From: SM1-73 sp964588305
GTDB lineage: Bacteria > Zixibacteria > MSB-5A5 > SM1-73
Direction: 5' to 3'
DNA: 64,000 nucleotides
NCBI GenBank assembly: GCA_964588305.1
Contig: CAZPOP010000001.1
Location: 62,001-126,000, forward strand
Shown: piece after piece, positions 17,380 to 27,345 of the stretch
Layout: the number at the start of each line of letters is the position of its first letter
How positions within the stretch are numbered: position 1 is the stretch's first letter
Notes under the pieces: model-generated
What the model saw: only the letters and a program-made list of their open reading frames with translations
Told to the model about the DNA's origin: nothing
Database searches by the model: none
Program-made: the position numbers and the translations under genes

Positions 17380-17808
17380 TCAATCGCAGTGTTTCCTGCA
17401 CTCTTTGGCCATACATCTGTCCATCACCACTGTGATGCCGTTTTGAGAAACTTTCAAGGCAGCAGGGTGATTTATCACCCCCTCCTGCATCCAGAGCACC
17501 TTGGCTTTAATCTTTATGGCCTGGTCCACTATGTCCGGGACGTGCTCCGGTCGGCGGAAGATGTCAACGATCTCTACCTTATCTGGTATGGAGGTTAAGT
17601 CGGGATAGGCTTTTTCTCCCAAGACCTCAGTCTCGTTGGGATTCACCGGAATGATCTTGAAGCCCTTTCTCTGCAAATGTCTTGCCACCCCGTACGAAGG
17701 TCTGGTGAGATCGGAGGAGAGCCCCACCACTGCCACGTTCTTACGATTTGACAATATCTCCTTTATCCGGTCGTCCGATGGATTTTGGTGCTCTTCGGAA
17801 TCAACCAT
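17380..17808 (-). CDS. CoA-binding domain protein (YccU-like)
   Basis: A 142-residue Rossmann-fold protein of the small CoA-binding family. It shows VAVVGLSSDLTRPSYGVA near residues 25-42, the nucleotide-binding turn, then IIPVNPNE and VDIFRRPEHVP, all typical of the YccU group. The fold equals the CoA-binding domain of succinyl-CoA synthetase alpha. Physiological role is not known for this group; a redox or acyl-CoA sensing function has been suggested by its frequent thiol-related neighbours, which here are thioredoxin and OsmC. That functional link is inference from position. Confidence 0.8.
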   Translation of the reverse strand: MVDSEEHQNPSDDRIKEILSNRKNVAVVGLSSDLTRPSYGVARHLQRKGFKIIPVNPNETEVLGEKAYPDLTSIPDKVEIVDIFRRPEHVPDIVDQAIKIKAKVLWMQEGVINHPAALKVSQNGITVVMDRCMAKECRKHCD

Positions 17809-17863
17809 AAAGGCCCTTCGGCATCCTCATTCGGCAAAAGGCGATCTTGCACATTCACACTCG

Positions 17864-18190
17864 CTATTTGACGATCTTGTCGATCTTTTCGACAAAATGC
17901 TGCTTGGGGACTGCCCCGACGATCTGATCCACCACCTTCCCCTCTTTGAAAAACAGAACGCTGGGTATGCTCATGATCCCGTACTGGCCGGCAGTTTGAC
18001 TATTCTCGTCCACATTTAATTTCCCCACCTTTATCTTTCCCTCATAATCTTCGCCGATCTCTTCGACAATCGGACTGACCATATGACAGGGTCCACACCA
18101 GGGAGCCCAGAAATCGACCAAAAAGAGCAGATCAGATTTCAAAACTTCACCTTCAAAATTGCCGTCATTTATTTCTACGGGCGAACTCAT
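17864..18190 (-). CDS. trxA: thioredoxin
   Basis: A 108-residue classical thioredoxin with the active site WCGPC at 31-35 (Cys32, Cys35), the buried aspartate in LVDFWAPW, and the cis-proline loop in SIPSVLFF. It reduces protein disulfides in the cytoplasm and could feed electrons to the OsmC-like peroxidase three genes on. A ribosome-binding site (GAGGTT) precedes the ATG. No thioredoxin reductase gene is present in the window. Confidence 0.95.
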   Translation of the reverse strand: MSSPVEINDGNFEGEVLKSDLLFLVDFWAPWCGPCHMVSPIVEEIGEDYEGKIKVGKLNVDENSQTAGQYGIMSIPSVLFFKEGKVVDQIVGAVPKQHFVEKIDKIVK

Positions 18191-18226
18191 TTTAACCTCC
18201 TCATATCAAAAATTGTGAATGATTGA

Positions 18227-19252
18227 TCACGAACGACAAATCTCTTTCAGCTTTTCTTCCATCTCCTTCAACCGCTTGATATATTCAGGCAAACGGGAAA
18301 GGCAGGCTTCAATCTTTTTGGTTTTCTTGATTTCGCGTGCGGGATAGCCAAAGATAACCATGTTCTCAGGAATATCTTTGGTCACCCCTGACTTACCCCC
18401 GATCATTACGTTATTCCCGATTTTTATGTGTCCGATTAATCCTACCTGTCCTCCCAGAATTACATTGTCTCCTATTTTCGTGCTTCCGCTGATTCCCACC
18501 TGGCCTGCGATGATGCAGTTTTTTCCTATGACCACGTTATGCCCGATCTGCACCAGGTTGTCTATCTTCGTCCCTTGGCCTATCCGGGTGGCGCCCAGGG
18601 TGGCGCGATCGATGGTCACATTGGCCCCGATCTCCACGTCATCCTCGATTATCACTTTGCCCATCTGAGGAATCTTGTGATGCATTCCCCTCTCCTGAGC
18701 ATAGCCAAATCCATCCGAGCCAATCACCGCTCCCGAATGGATGATAACATTTTTGCCGATCTCTGTGTTTTCCCGTATGGTAACGTGCGGGTAGATCAGA
18801 CAATTCTCTCCCACAATACTTCCGGCTCCGATAAAGGAGCCGGCCAAGACCGTTACCTTCCGCTCAAGACAAACATTATCCTCAATGACCACATAAGGTC
18901 CCAGATGGACCTCTTGGCCCAGCTTCACCTCCTTGCCCAAAACGGCAGTAGGATGGATGGTCTGGGGATACTCTCTTTTCGTTTCAAAAAAAAGCTCCAT
19001 GACCCGGGAGAACGCAAGATAGGGATTGGCATGCCTGATCAACGGAACTTCTGCCTTTTCTGTTTCCTTCCCCACTATCACACAGGATGCGGAGGTCTTC
19101 TTCAGGAAAGCTTTATACTTTGGATTCGCCAAAAAGGTTAACTCGCCCACCTGGGCTTCCTCTATTCCCGCCACTCCGGATATTTCAACGGAGGGGTCCC
19201 CGACCAACTCTCCTTGGACGTACTCAGCTATCTCTTTCAACTTCTTCGGCAT
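18227..19252 (-). CDS. lpxD: UDP-3-O-acylglucosamine N-acyltransferase
   Basis: A 341-residue lipid A biosynthesis enzyme that adds the second 3-hydroxyacyl chain to UDP-3-O-acyl-glucosamine in the cytoplasm. The N-terminal uridine-binding domain (about 1-100) is followed by left-handed beta-helix hexapeptide repeats; the presumed catalytic histidine lies in [10 protein letters not shown] start at ATG 19252 ([12 protein letters not shown]), matching the family; the longer frame adds 46 residues with no conservation. It follows skp and bamA in the order usual for Gram-negative bacteria and shows that this organism makes lipid A. Confidence 0.93.
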   Translation of the reverse strand: MPKKLKEIAEYVQGELVGDPSVEISGVAGIEEAQVGELTFLANPKYKAFLKKTSASCVIVGKETEKAEVPLIRHANPYLAFSRVMELFFETKREYPQTIHPTAVLGKEVKLGQEVHLGPYVVIEDNVCLERKVTVLAGSFIGAGSIVGENCLIYPHVTIRENTEIGKNVIIHSGAVIGSDGFGYAQERGMHHKIPQMGKVIIEDDVEIGANVTIDRATLGATRIGQGTKIDNLVQIGHNVVIGKNCIIAGQVGISGSTKIGDNVILGGQVGLIGHIKIGNNVMIGGKSGVTKDIPENMVIFGYPAREIKKTKKIEACLSRLPEYIKRLKEMEEKLKEICRS

Positions 19253-19394
19253 CTTGTCTTTAACTTGTTTGGTTCTTTTGCCGACCGAACGTGAGGCTCC
19301 CCACACAAAGGAGCCTTGCTCGCTCAATCTCTCCCACCTGTGGTGCTTACCACAAGTCTCGTGCCAAAAGCAGGCACTACAGCCAGCCACCGCC

Positions 19395-19988
19395 TTATTC
19401 TAGTTTGTCCAGTTCCTCCAAAACCAAGTCGGTTAGATCCAGAGTTTTCTTTGCGTATGCGATGTTGCCGTTGACCGAATCAAAGATCATGATGATGTTT
19501 TCCTCCGTGGCGATCTTTTCCAAAACCAGATTGATCTTATCCAGGATCGGTTTGGTCAACTCCGCATTTCTCTTTTCCGCCTTTCCCCCCGGACCGAAGA
19601 CGTCATTGGTGAATTTTTGGTACCTGCGCTGCTGAACTTCCAGTGAATCCTCTTTCTCCTGTCGTTTGGCCTGGCTCAAGATGAGACTGGTTTTTTCCAA
19701 GTCCGCCTTCAGGCTGTCAATGGTCTTTCCCATCTGGGCGGCTTCATCCTCCCAGGTTTTCACATCCTGATCGAATTTTGCCTGGGCATCCTTGAACTCC
19801 TTAAATTCGGTTCTGAGACGCATGGAATCCACGTAACCGATTCTCCCCTCCTGGGAGGACGTGGAACTGGGGAGAAACAAGACAAACGATATGATCAAGG
19901 CCAGGCAAAAAGCAGCCAATGACGAATGACCGATGACGAATGGTACTAGACTTTTTCGCCCTGCCCAACTTCCGGTTCCTGACGGCAT
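19395..19988 (-). CDS. skp: OmpH/Skp-like periplasmic chaperone
   Basis: A 197-residue protein with a hydrophobic signal region at about 24-42 and then a long charged helical region typical of the Skp tentacles, beginning [18 protein letters not shown]. Skp escorts unfolded outer-membrane proteins to BamA. A good ribosome-binding site (GGAGG) precedes the ATG. The N-terminal 20 residues before the membrane helix are longer than usual and are encoded by a small internal repeat (ATGACGAATG twice on the plus strand near 19918-19941), so an internal start may be used. Confidence 0.85.
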   Translation of the reverse strand: MPSGTGSWAGRKSLVPFVIGHSSLAAFCLALIISFVLFLPSSTSSQEGRIGYVDSMRLRTEFKEFKDAQAKFDQDVKTWEDEAAQMGKTIDSLKADLEKTSLILSQAKRQEKEDSLEVQQRRYQKFTNDVFGPGGKAEKRNAELTKPILDKINLVLEKIATEENIIMIFDSVNGNIAYAKKTLDLTDLVLEELDKLE

Positions 19989-20126
19989 TTTGTTTTTCCT
20001 CCTGCAAAAAGTGCTTTATCGTTTTACGTTCAACAAGACCTTCCAAATCCACCGAGGCACCGGTTAGACGATACCTCATGGCCGGAGATGAAGATGATCC
20101 TCAGACCCAGGACCTTTGGCCTGTTT

Positions 20127-22490
20127 CTAGAAGGTGGTTCCGAACTGGAAATGGGGTCTCCACTCACCCTTTTCCGGGTGATCGAATCCGTAGGCAAAAT
20201 CAAATCCGATTACTCCCATGCCAGGCACCACCAATCTGGCTCCCAAACCGGCAGATCTGAAAAGATCAAGGTCTGATTTGTGTCTTAAGGCAAAAGGTCG
20301 GATGGCCCGCCCCGACATCCAGGCGTTGCCCGCGTCGGCAAACAATAGCGCGTAAATCTGCTGCTCAACTATGGGGAATTGATATTCCACGTTGTAAACT
20401 AAAACCGACCGTCCCCTCAGAAGATTTCCTTCCGAGTCAGCCGGGCCAATGGATCCATCAGAGTATCCCCGGATCATTCCGTCTGGATCAGTCCCGCCGG
20501 GCGAGAAGCGTTCGCTGTAAACCTCCGCAGCTTCCCTGTCTTTCCCATCCAATACCCCCACCCTCGCGTGAAAGGCAAGGACGAATTTCCAAAAGGTCGT
20601 CAGATAGTATTTGGCCTCGAATATGTGTTTGTGATAGGATGAGTTTCCTCCCAAGGCCTCTGCAGCTAATTCGGTGTACCAGGAGAGGACCGACCCCCGG
20701 GTGGCAAACTGAGGCAGGTCTCTTGAATCCCTGAGAAAGTTAATGGAGGTGCTTGCGCTTCTGCGAGGCCATTCGACTAAGGCAAGAGGATTAACGTAAC
20801 CGGAAGGATTGATGAATTCAGACACATGATCAAAAGACAGGGGGAGATTTACCTGCCAAAGGGGATGAGAAGGACGAGTGATGTCGTAAGCGAAATCGTA
20901 GTATCTCAACTTCTCCAGCCGGTAGCGCCAATAGACTCTGAAAAAATCGTCCGGCCAGGATAACCTTCTCCCCAACCTCAAGGAGAATCCTCTGGTCTCT
21001 TCGGTAAATTCATCGTACCAGTCCCGGTTTATCTGATAGATGTCGAAGCCCACCGACGTGGGGGTGTCTCTGAACCAGGGCTCGGTGAAGCTGATCTCCA
21101 CGGTCTGCCTGGTTTTACCGAAGTCCCAGTTTAGTTTGGCGCTTTGACCATTTCCGAAAAGATTGGGGATTCCCAACCCTATGTTTCCCACCAATTTGTC
21201 GCGGGCGCTGTATCCGGCTCCGAACATGATCTGCCCGGTGGGTTTCTCTTCGACTCTTATGGAGAGGTCGATGTCGCCATTCTCCAGAACCTCGTAATCC
21301 GGCTCCACATTGGCAAAGTAGTTGAGATACATCACGTCCCTGATGCTGCGCATGAGAGATGAACGTCTAAACTTCTGCCCCGGAAGAAGGGAAAGCTCTC
21401 TCCGGATCACCTTCTCCTTGGTCTTGGTATTACCCTGGATATTTACCATCCGGACGTTCGCCGGCATCCCCTCGGTTATGTGATAATCGACGTTCACCAT
21501 CGTATCCCGGGTGGTAGTCTTGTCCTCTATCACCACATAGATGTGGCCCTCCTCCTGATAAAGCGAATAGATGTTGCCCAGAGTCTCTTCATATTTCTCT
21601 TGATTGTAGATTTCATCCTTTTTGAATTTGACCAGCTTATTCAGCTTTTCTTCAGAAAAAAGTTTGTTCCCTTCCCAGCTGGCCTCTCCGAACTTATACC
21701 TGTCCCCTTCGGTCAAGAGAATCTGGATATACATGTCCTTGGGGGAAAGACTATCATACCAAATCGAGTCAGAGATTACACCCGCATCCAAATATCCCTC
21801 TTTTTTGTAGAATTCTACGATTTTCTCCTTATCCTCTTCGAATTCCTCGGGGTCAAACCCGCCGGAGCGCCACCAGCGATCTTCCTTGTTCTTCATCTGC
21901 TTTCTGATCTTTTTGTCTGTGAAGACCTGGTTGCCTTCGACGGTGATCCTTTTGATACTTACCTTTTTGCCCTCCTTTATCTTGAACTCCAAAGCCACTT
22001 CCCCTTCTTTGTCCGTCTCCAGAACCTGAGATTGGATTTCAGCGGCAAGATAACCTTTCTCCCTGTAGATTGATCTTATGTTCTCCACGTCAGCCTTCAC
22101 GTCCATGGGGCTTATTACCTTGCCCAAAGTGGTATTAAGCTTCTCTTTGATTTCGTCTGTTTTTATTTTTTTATTTCCCGATATCTGGACGCTGGACGCT
22201 CTGGGATATTCTTTTACCTTGAAGTAAAGCTGCATCCCCTCCTCTGTCTCTTTGCCTTGGATCTGAACGTCGGAGAAGAGTTTAATGGCGTATAACCTCT
22301 TGATGGCATTCTGGATTGCGGCTGGGTCCAACTCCGAGCCAGCTTTCAGCCCCGATGCATTCATAATCAGGGACCTGTCCACAGTCCGGTTGCCCTGCAC
22401 CTCTATCTTGGAGATAACCACGGCGGAGGAGATTTGGCAACACAATGCGGAGAGGAAAAAGGTGAGTGCGAAAAAAATCCTTCTTAGCAT
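20127..22490 (-). CDS. bamA: outer-membrane assembly factor BamA
   Basis: A 787-residue Omp85 protein. A signal peptide (about 1-23, ending SSA) is followed by POTRA repeats, the first beginning VISKIEVQGNRTVDRSLIM and later ones GNKKI, GNQVF, GNKLF and GNTKTKEKVI, then a 16-strand barrel (surface antigen domain) from about residue 440. The last residue is Phe, as required for the outer-membrane beta signal. BamA folds and inserts barrel proteins such as the two barrel-like proteins encoded at 54.8-55.8 kb. The skp and lpxD genes follow, the classical arrangement. Confidence 0.95.
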   Translation of the reverse strand: MLRRIFFALTFFLSALCCQISSAVVISKIEVQGNRTVDRSLIMNASGLKAGSELDPAAIQNAIKRLYAIKLFSDVQIQGKETEEGMQLYFKVKEYPRASSVQISGNKKIKTDEIKEKLNTTLGKVISPMDVKADVENIRSIYREKGYLAAEIQSQVLETDKEGEVALEFKIKEGKKVSIKRITVEGNQVFTDKKIRKQMKNKEDRWWRSGGFDPEEFEEDKEKIVEFYKKEGYLDAGVISDSIWYDSLSPKDMYIQILLTEGDRYKFGEASWEGNKLFSEEKLNKLVKFKKDEIYNQEKYEETLGNIYSLYQEEGHIYVVIEDKTTTRDTMVNVDYHITEGMPANVRMVNIQGNTKTKEKVIRRELSLLPGQKFRRSSLMRSIRDVMYLNYFANVEPDYEVLENGDIDLSIRVEEKPTGQIMFGAGYSARDKLVGNIGLGIPNLFGNGQSAKLNWDFGKTRQTVEISFTEPWFRDTPTSVGFDIYQINRDWYDEFTEETRGFSLRLGRRLSWPDDFFRVYWRYRLEKLRYYDFAYDITRPSHPLWQVNLPLSFDHVSEFINPSGYVNPLALVEWPRRSASTSINFLRDSRDLPQFATRGSVLSWYTELAAEALGGNSSYHKHIFEAKYYLTTFWKFVLAFHARVGVLDGKDREAAEVYSERFSPGGTDPDGMIRGYSDGSIGPADSEGNLLRGRSVLVYNVEYQFPIVEQQIYALLFADAGNAWMSGRAIRPFALRHKSDLDLFRSAGLGARLVVPGMGVIGFDFAYGFDHPEKGEWRPHFQFGTTF

Positions 22491-22810
22491 CTATTCTTTA
22501 CCCGATAGTTGCTGACTCGGATTGGCAAGCCCCGCCAGAGCGGGATCTACGACTTCAGCTTAACCGTTTTAACCTCTGGAAAATAAATCGTCTTAGTCCG
22601 CCTAAAGGGCGTCTTCAAAGGGCCCGACGCATCATTCTGAGGAAACCCACCAGAGGTGTGAACCGCATGCTGCACACCAAGGGTGGGGTCAGAATGACAA
22701 GTTTGTCAATTTCAAGTTTTTCGGAAGTTCCAAAAGGTGGACACTCCAACTCATCTCATACCGAAGTTTCCAAAAAACTCATCCTTCGTCCGTTACCCAT
22801 AATTCGTTAT
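22491..22810. other. intergenic region between rplU and bamA with repeat elements
   Basis: A 320-base region without a gene. It holds a degenerate copy of the GTCATTCTGA element at 22631-22698 (arms ATCATTCTGA and TCAGAATGAC) and small CGCC-TAAA-GGGCG and GGACACTCC pieces related to the paired-hairpin family. rpmA (ribosomal protein L27), which normally follows rplU, is not here. Confidence 0.5.
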
Positions 22811-23125
22811 TTACAAAGGCGCGTGTATTTTGTTGATCCTGACCTCGGTATACTGCTGCCTGTGACCTTTCTTTCTTCTATACTTCACTCTCCGTTTGAA
22901 TTTAAAGACGGTGATTTTTTCAGCTTTTCCTTGGGACAAGACTTCTCCTTCGACCTTGGCGTCATTCACGTAAGGCGCGCCTATCAAAGGTTTCTCTCCG
23001 CCGACCAACAGGACTTTGTCGAAGGTGATCTTATCCTTCGGTTTTGCTCCCAACCGGGGAATCCGAACCTTTTCTCCCTCTTTGACGTTGAACTGAAATC
23101 CCCCGCTTTCCACAATGGCGTACAT
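22811..23125 (-). CDS. rplU: 50S ribosomal protein L21
   Basis: A 104-residue protein with the L21 features: MYAIVESGGFQF at the N-terminus, GAKPKDKITFDKVLLVGG in the middle, and the C-terminal basic signature around KFKRRVKYRRKKGHRQ and TEVRINKI. It binds 23S rRNA in the large subunit. Unusually it is not followed by rpmA; the neighbours are rng upstream and bamA downstream. The rng-rplU order itself is common. Confidence 0.96.
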   Translation of the reverse strand: MYAIVESGGFQFNVKEGEKVRIPRLGAKPKDKITFDKVLLVGGEKPLIGAPYVNDAKVEGEVLSQGKAEKITVFKFKRRVKYRRKKGHRQQYTEVRINKIHAPL

Positions 23126-23303
23126 AATGTTCTCCTTTGAATTCGTTACCGTGCCGGAATCACTTCACCGTAACCCCTGGTTTGGAGGGCTCACCGGTTG
23201 GGTCAAGGAATTCGACCGGCACAAAAGACCCCAGCTTCCTTCCCCAAAGGTTTATACTAATATATTTCGCTTTAGTTTCAAGTCAAGGCAAATCCGGGAT
23301 TGG

Positions 23304-24857
23304 TTACTTGTTCTTTGCGATTCCGTATAGCTCCGTTATATCCATGTCTTCATCGGCCGAAAAAACCTTGAATCTTTCGGCGGGCAACTTCTCGTCCTTG
23401 ATCAGTTCTATATCTAACTTCAACTCCTTGTGCAACGTCTGAATACGATTCGCCTTGCGACTGGCTAAGATCTCGCCCAGCTCCGGGTTGACATAGAGTT
23501 TATATCTCTTGGACTTCGAGCCGACCTTTGCCCTCTTGAACCACCTTTCGATTTTCATGCACACCGTCTCTTTGGACACCACCCGGCCGATGCCCTGACA
23601 ACACGGACATCTTTCGCTCAGGGTGTACAATATGGAGGGTCTGATCCTCTGCCGGGTCATCTCGATCAATCCGAAATCAGAGATGGGGAGGATGCTGTTT
23701 TTGGATCTATCATTTCTGAAAGCGTGTCTAAATTCGTCAAAGACCTTTTTTCGGTTCTCCGCGGACTCCATGTCTATGAAATCCACGACGATCAGACCCC
23801 CGATATCCCTTAACCTGATCTGGCGAGCGATCTCCTTGACTGCTTCCATATTGGTTTTGAGCACGGTGGACTCCTGGGTGGTTTTTCCCACAAATCGGCC
23901 GGTGTTCACGTCGATGGTGACCATGGCCTCGGTCTGGTCGATGACGAAGTAGGCTCCTTTTTTTATCCATACTTTTCTCTCCAGCATCTTTTCGATCTCC
24001 GGCTCGATGTTGTAGGCATCGAAGATGGGAACCTTGCCTTCATATAGTTTCACCTTGAAACGCAGACTCCGGGCGACGGACTTAAGATAAGAGAGGATGG
24101 TTTTGCATTCCTTCTTGGAGTCCACTATTACCGTGTTCACCTCGGGAGTGAGAATGTCTCGCATTATGCTGGAGACCATCCCAATATCCTTATGAAGCAA
24201 GGCCGGAGGCTTTTTCTTCTCGGCTTGTTTTTTTATCTTTTTCCAGAGCCCGACCAAATTCTTGATATCCGATTTGAGTTCCTTTTTCTCCTTTTTTTCG
24301 GCCACGGTGCGAACGATGCATCCAAATCCATCCGGCAGAAGCTCATAGGCGAGTCTTTTCAGCCTTCTCTTCTCTGTCCAGTTGGATATCTTTCGGGAAA
24401 CCCCCACATGATCCTCGCCGGGAACCAAGACCACGTATCTTCCCGGGAGGGAAAGCTGGGTGGTCACCCGGGATCCTTTTGTGCCGATGGGCTCTTTGGT
24501 AACCTGCACAAAGATCTTCTGCCCCTGCTTCAGGACCTCCTGGATACTCTGGGGAGTTGCTTTTTGTCTTTCTCTCCCTTCCTCCTCCTCCAAGAGTTCA
24601 GCCTCATAGAGAAGATCAAGCTGGCTTTTGAAATCTCCGATGTCCGAGAAATGGAGAAAGGCGCTTTTGTCCAATCCGATATCGACGAAGGCGGCCTGCA
24701 TCCCCGGGAGAACCGCCTTGACCACGCCATGATAGATGTCCCCCACCATTCTTTCCTTTTCCGGACGTTCCACCAAAAGCTCCACCAGCTTCAAATCCTC
24801 CAATATGGCCAGGCGGGTTTCATATTCGGAGACGTTGATGATTATGTCCTTCTGCAA
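23304..24857 (-). CDS. rng: ribonuclease G/E family endoribonuclease
   Basis: A 517-residue RNase G-size enzyme. It has an S1 RNA-binding region (YHGVVKAVLPGMQAAFVDIG, with a roughly 40-residue charged insertion after it), the RNase H-like and 5'-sensor regions, and the catalytic DNase I-like part with GGLIVVDFIDM and later ISDFGLIEMTRQR, whose aspartates hold magnesium. The zinc-link CPCC lies at about 420. It processes rRNA and mRNA; there is no long C-terminal scaffold as in E. coli RNase E. Its start overlaps the end of the DUF116 gene by 16 bases, so translation is coupled. Confidence 0.93.
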   Translation of the reverse strand: MQKDIIINVSEYETRLAILEDLKLVELLVERPEKERMVGDIYHGVVKAVLPGMQAAFVDIGLDKSAFLHFSDIGDFKSQLDLLYEAELLEEEEGRERQKATPQSIQEVLKQGQKIFVQVTKEPIGTKGSRVTTQLSLPGRYVVLVPGEDHVGVSRKISNWTEKRRLKRLAYELLPDGFGCIVRTVAEKKEKKELKSDIKNLVGLWKKIKKQAEKKKPPALLHKDIGMVSSIMRDILTPEVNTVIVDSKKECKTILSYLKSVARSLRFKVKLYEGKVPIFDAYNIEPEIEKMLERKVWIKKGAYFVIDQTEAMVTIDVNTGRFVGKTTQESTVLKTNMEAVKEIARQIRLRDIGGLIVVDFIDMESAENRKKVFDEFRHAFRNDRSKNSILPISDFGLIEMTRQRIRPSILYTLSERCPCCQGIGRVVSKETVCMKIERWFKRAKVGSKSKRYKLYVNPELGEILASRKANRIQTLHKELKLDIELIKDEKLPAERFKVFSADEDMDITELYGIAKNK

Positions 24858-25657
24858 CTTTTTTCTCCTTTCACTCTTTCCCAGAGGCGGGGTGAACTGC
24901 CATCGAGGACGAAGCCGATTGCTTGTTCCAATTCCTCAAAATCAACCTCAGTGTTCACACAGGGGCCGTGCGGTCTCTGATTCAGAATGCCGTAGACCGG
25001 AATGGGATAAGCGTCCTGGATCCCTGATGATAAGTCCCTTTCGCAGGCAACTGCCACGATTACCGTGGGATTCTCATCCACGATCACCTTGCGGGCCAGA
25101 GTTCCGCCGGTGGCAATGGAGACGGAGGCACCGCACCTATCCCCCAACTGGAGGATCTCTCCGATCTTACACCGTCCGCATCTGTGACAATTGTCTATAC
25201 TTGCAGTCACCCGGTAAGGACAATCGTAATTCTGTAAACACTGAGGAAGAAGAATCAGAAGCCGGTCTTTGGCTATCCTCTTCCGAGTCGCCTTGAAAAG
25301 CGAGTTGTTTACCGCAATGAACGACTTGCGAATCTGGTCTTTTGAGAGTCCAAAGATTTTTCCTAAGATGATGTTGATGGGAAAAAGGATCTTCAGGGTG
25401 ATCTGTTTCTCCCCATGGGGGAACAGAAAATCCTTTTCCAAAGCCGAGGACAAGACGATTAGAAACAGTCCTCCGGAGACGGTGATCAAAAACAGGAAAA
25501 TCGTCACCTTTGCCACCAGACTTAGAAAAGGACTGATGGCAATGAGCCGGGGGGAGATCAGATACCAGAGAAGAAATACCAGAAGTATCAAAACCATCTG
25601 GCTCAAAATGGACAGGAGCAGAAACTCCCATTTCTTTCTGGTCAAAGACTTTTCCAT
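24842..25657 (-). CDS. DUF116 membrane/cysteine-rich protein
   Basis: A 271-residue protein with two N-terminal membrane helices (about 12-34 and 45-72) and a cytoplasmic DUF116 domain. The domain carries many cysteines: LPQCLQNYDCPYR, then NCHRCGRCKIGE, and CGASV and ACERDL further on, suggesting an Fe-S cluster or other metal site. The biochemical function of DUF116 is not known. It lies directly after fmt and before rng on the same strand and overlaps rng. The combination with fmt and def hints at a link with translation initiation, but this is inference. Confidence 0.8.
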   Translation of the reverse strand: MEKSLTRKKWEFLLLSILSQMVLILLVFLLWYLISPRLIAISPFLSLVAKVTIFLFLITVSGGLFLIVLSSALEKDFLFPHGEKQITLKILFPINIILGKIFGLSKDQIRKSFIAVNNSLFKATRKRIAKDRLLILLPQCLQNYDCPYRVTASIDNCHRCGRCKIGEILQLGDRCGASVSIATGGTLARKVIVDENPTVIVAVACERDLSSGIQDAYPIPVYGILNQRPHGPCVNTEVDFEELEQAIGFVLDGSSPRLWERVKGEKSCRRT

Positions 25658-25793
25658 CGCGTTTTTGCCTCTATCTTATCTTCTCGCCGGACCAGTGCCG
25701 GAACAACCTTATTTGGCGTCCGGGCAGCATTCATGGTAAGGAAATTAACCTCAGAGGATTCCGGGGCCGTGTCGGAACGATTAACAAAGATGT

Positions 25794-26726
25794 CTACCCC
25801 AACTTTTCTCCCACGCTGATTCTGTATCCCCGAACGAATTCTTCCGCCGACATCTCTCTCTTGCCCTCGGGCTGCAGCTCCAGGATGTTCAAAATCCCCT
25901 TTTTGGTCTTTACCCATATTTTCTCTTTGCCATCCGCCGACACCACTTCGCCGAATCCATCGGAAAAAGGGGTTTCACCGACAACCTCGGCTTTGCGAAT
26001 CTTCAGGATTTTCCCTCGGTAGAAAGTGAAGGCGGCCGGCACGGGCGAAAGTCCTCTGATCTGATTCTTGATTGGAATCGCCTCGTTCGACCAGTCAATC
26101 CGGCAATGCTCCCGGGTGATCTTCGGAGCCGGGGTAGCTGAGGTATGATCCTGTTTTATGGGTTTCGCTTCACCCTTTTCAATTAGATCCACCGTCTCCA
26201 GCAGAAGATCCGCGCCCAAGCTTGCCATCCTATCGTGGAGTTCCCCAAAATTCTCCTCCGGCAGAATATCCACCTCTTTTTGCAGAAGCAGATCACCGGT
26301 ATCCACCTTTTTTTGGATGTAGAAAGTGGTCAATCCGGTCTTGGTCTCCCCATTTATCAAGGCCCAATTGATGGGAGCAGCACCCCTGTATTTAGGCAGA
26401 AGAGAGGCATGAAGATTTACCGTCCCCAACCGGGGCAGAGAAAGAATCCTCTCCGGCAGGATACGAAAGGCTACCACTACAGAAAGATCAGGATATAGTT
26501 CCTTCAAAGAGTGGAAAAAACCGTCAGATTTCAGATTCTGCGGAGTCAGAATTTTCAGATTATGCTCTTTGGAGAATCTTTTTACCGAAGATTCCGAAAG
26601 CACCAAACCTCTCCCCTTGGGCTTATCCGGGCCGGTTACCACTCCCACCACTTCACACTTGCTGTTTACCAGTCTCTCCAAACTGGGAATGGCAAAATCG
26701 GGAGTCCCCATGAATACGACTTTCAT
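25794..26726 (-). CDS. fmt: methionyl-tRNA formyltransferase
   Basis: A 310-residue enzyme. The N-terminus MKVVFMGTPDFAIPSL and the active-site loop NLHASLLPKYRGAAPINWAL are diagnostic, with the catalytic Asn-His-Asp set of the formyltransferase fold. The C-terminal anticodon-side OB-like domain begins near residue 205. It formylates the initiator Met-tRNA using 10-formyl-THF. def lies 20 bases upstream, so formylation and deformylation genes are co-expressed, as in most bacteria. Confidence 0.96.
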   Translation of the reverse strand: MKVVFMGTPDFAIPSLERLVNSKCEVVGVVTGPDKPKGRGLVLSESSVKRFSKEHNLKILTPQNLKSDGFFHSLKELYPDLSVVVAFRILPERILSLPRLGTVNLHASLLPKYRGAAPINWALINGETKTGLTTFYIQKKVDTGDLLLQKEVDILPEENFGELHDRMASLGADLLLETVDLIEKGEAKPIKQDHTSATPAPKITREHCRIDWSNEAIPIKNQIRGLSPVPAAFTFYRGKILKIRKAEVVGETPFSDGFGEVVSADGKEKIWVKTKKGILNILELQPEGKREMSAEEFVRGYRISVGEKLG

Positions 26727-26746
26727 GGATTCGTAACGAATTGAGA

Positions 26747-27259
26747 TTATCGGTTAGATAGTTTCTTCAGTTTCTTGGCCAGGAGCCGCCGCCTTATGGA
26801 GCTCAGGCGATCAACGAACAAAAGACCATTCAGATGATCGATCTCATGTAGCAGGACACGGCTCAGAAAACCCTTCCCCTGGATTTCGATCTCTTTTTCA
26901 TCCAAGTTTACACCTTTGACTAACACTTCCAACCGGCGGGTCACGTCGGCATAGGTGCCGGGAAGGGAGAGACATCCCTCCTCGGAAGTCTGTTCTCCAT
27001 GCGATTCCACCAACACAGGGTTGACTACGATCAGAGGAGAGTCCTGCCCGGGGCGGGCGGAAAAGAACGAACGGTCGATCACGAAAAGCATCTTCTCTTC
27101 CCCAACCTGATTGGCCGCCAGTCCGATTCCTCCTGCTTCCTTCAGAGTTTTCAGCATATCGAAGGCCAGTTTCCGTGTATCTTCATCAACCCGGGTGATC
27201 TTTTTGGCTCGTTTTCTTAAGACCGCATCGCCGTATATTTTGATGGGCAAAATGGCCAT
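26747..27259 (-). CDS. def: peptide deformylase
   Basis: A 170-residue metalloenzyme with all three signature motifs: GIGLAANQ (44-51), EGCLS (94-98, Cys96 binds metal) and HEIDH (138-142, two His ligands and the catalytic Glu). It removes the formyl group from nascent proteins. It is followed directly by fmt. The C-terminus is short, as in type 1 enzymes. Confidence 0.97.
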   Translation of the reverse strand: MAILPIKIYGDAVLRKRAKKITRVDEDTRKLAFDMLKTLKEAGGIGLAANQVGEEKMLFVIDRSFFSARPGQDSPLIVVNPVLVESHGEQTSEEGCLSLPGTYADVTRRLEVLVKGVNLDEKEIEIQGKGFLSRVLLHEIDHLNGLLFVDRLSSIRRRLLAKKLKKLSNR

Positions 27260-27345
27260 TTAGTAACCTTTTGTTATCTTCAGAACGAACTCGTAACCTT
27301 TTGTTTCTTATGCGGACCAAACTCTGCCGCTACACGTAACGAGCT

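Noticed and set aside
16862..17446. Plus-strand ORF of 194 codons with a lipoprotein-like start
   Set aside because: It is antisense to the zinc-ribbon gene and the small membrane peptide, whose minus-strand frames have cysteine motifs and a clean membrane helix; the plus frame has no domain and no convincing ribosome-binding site.
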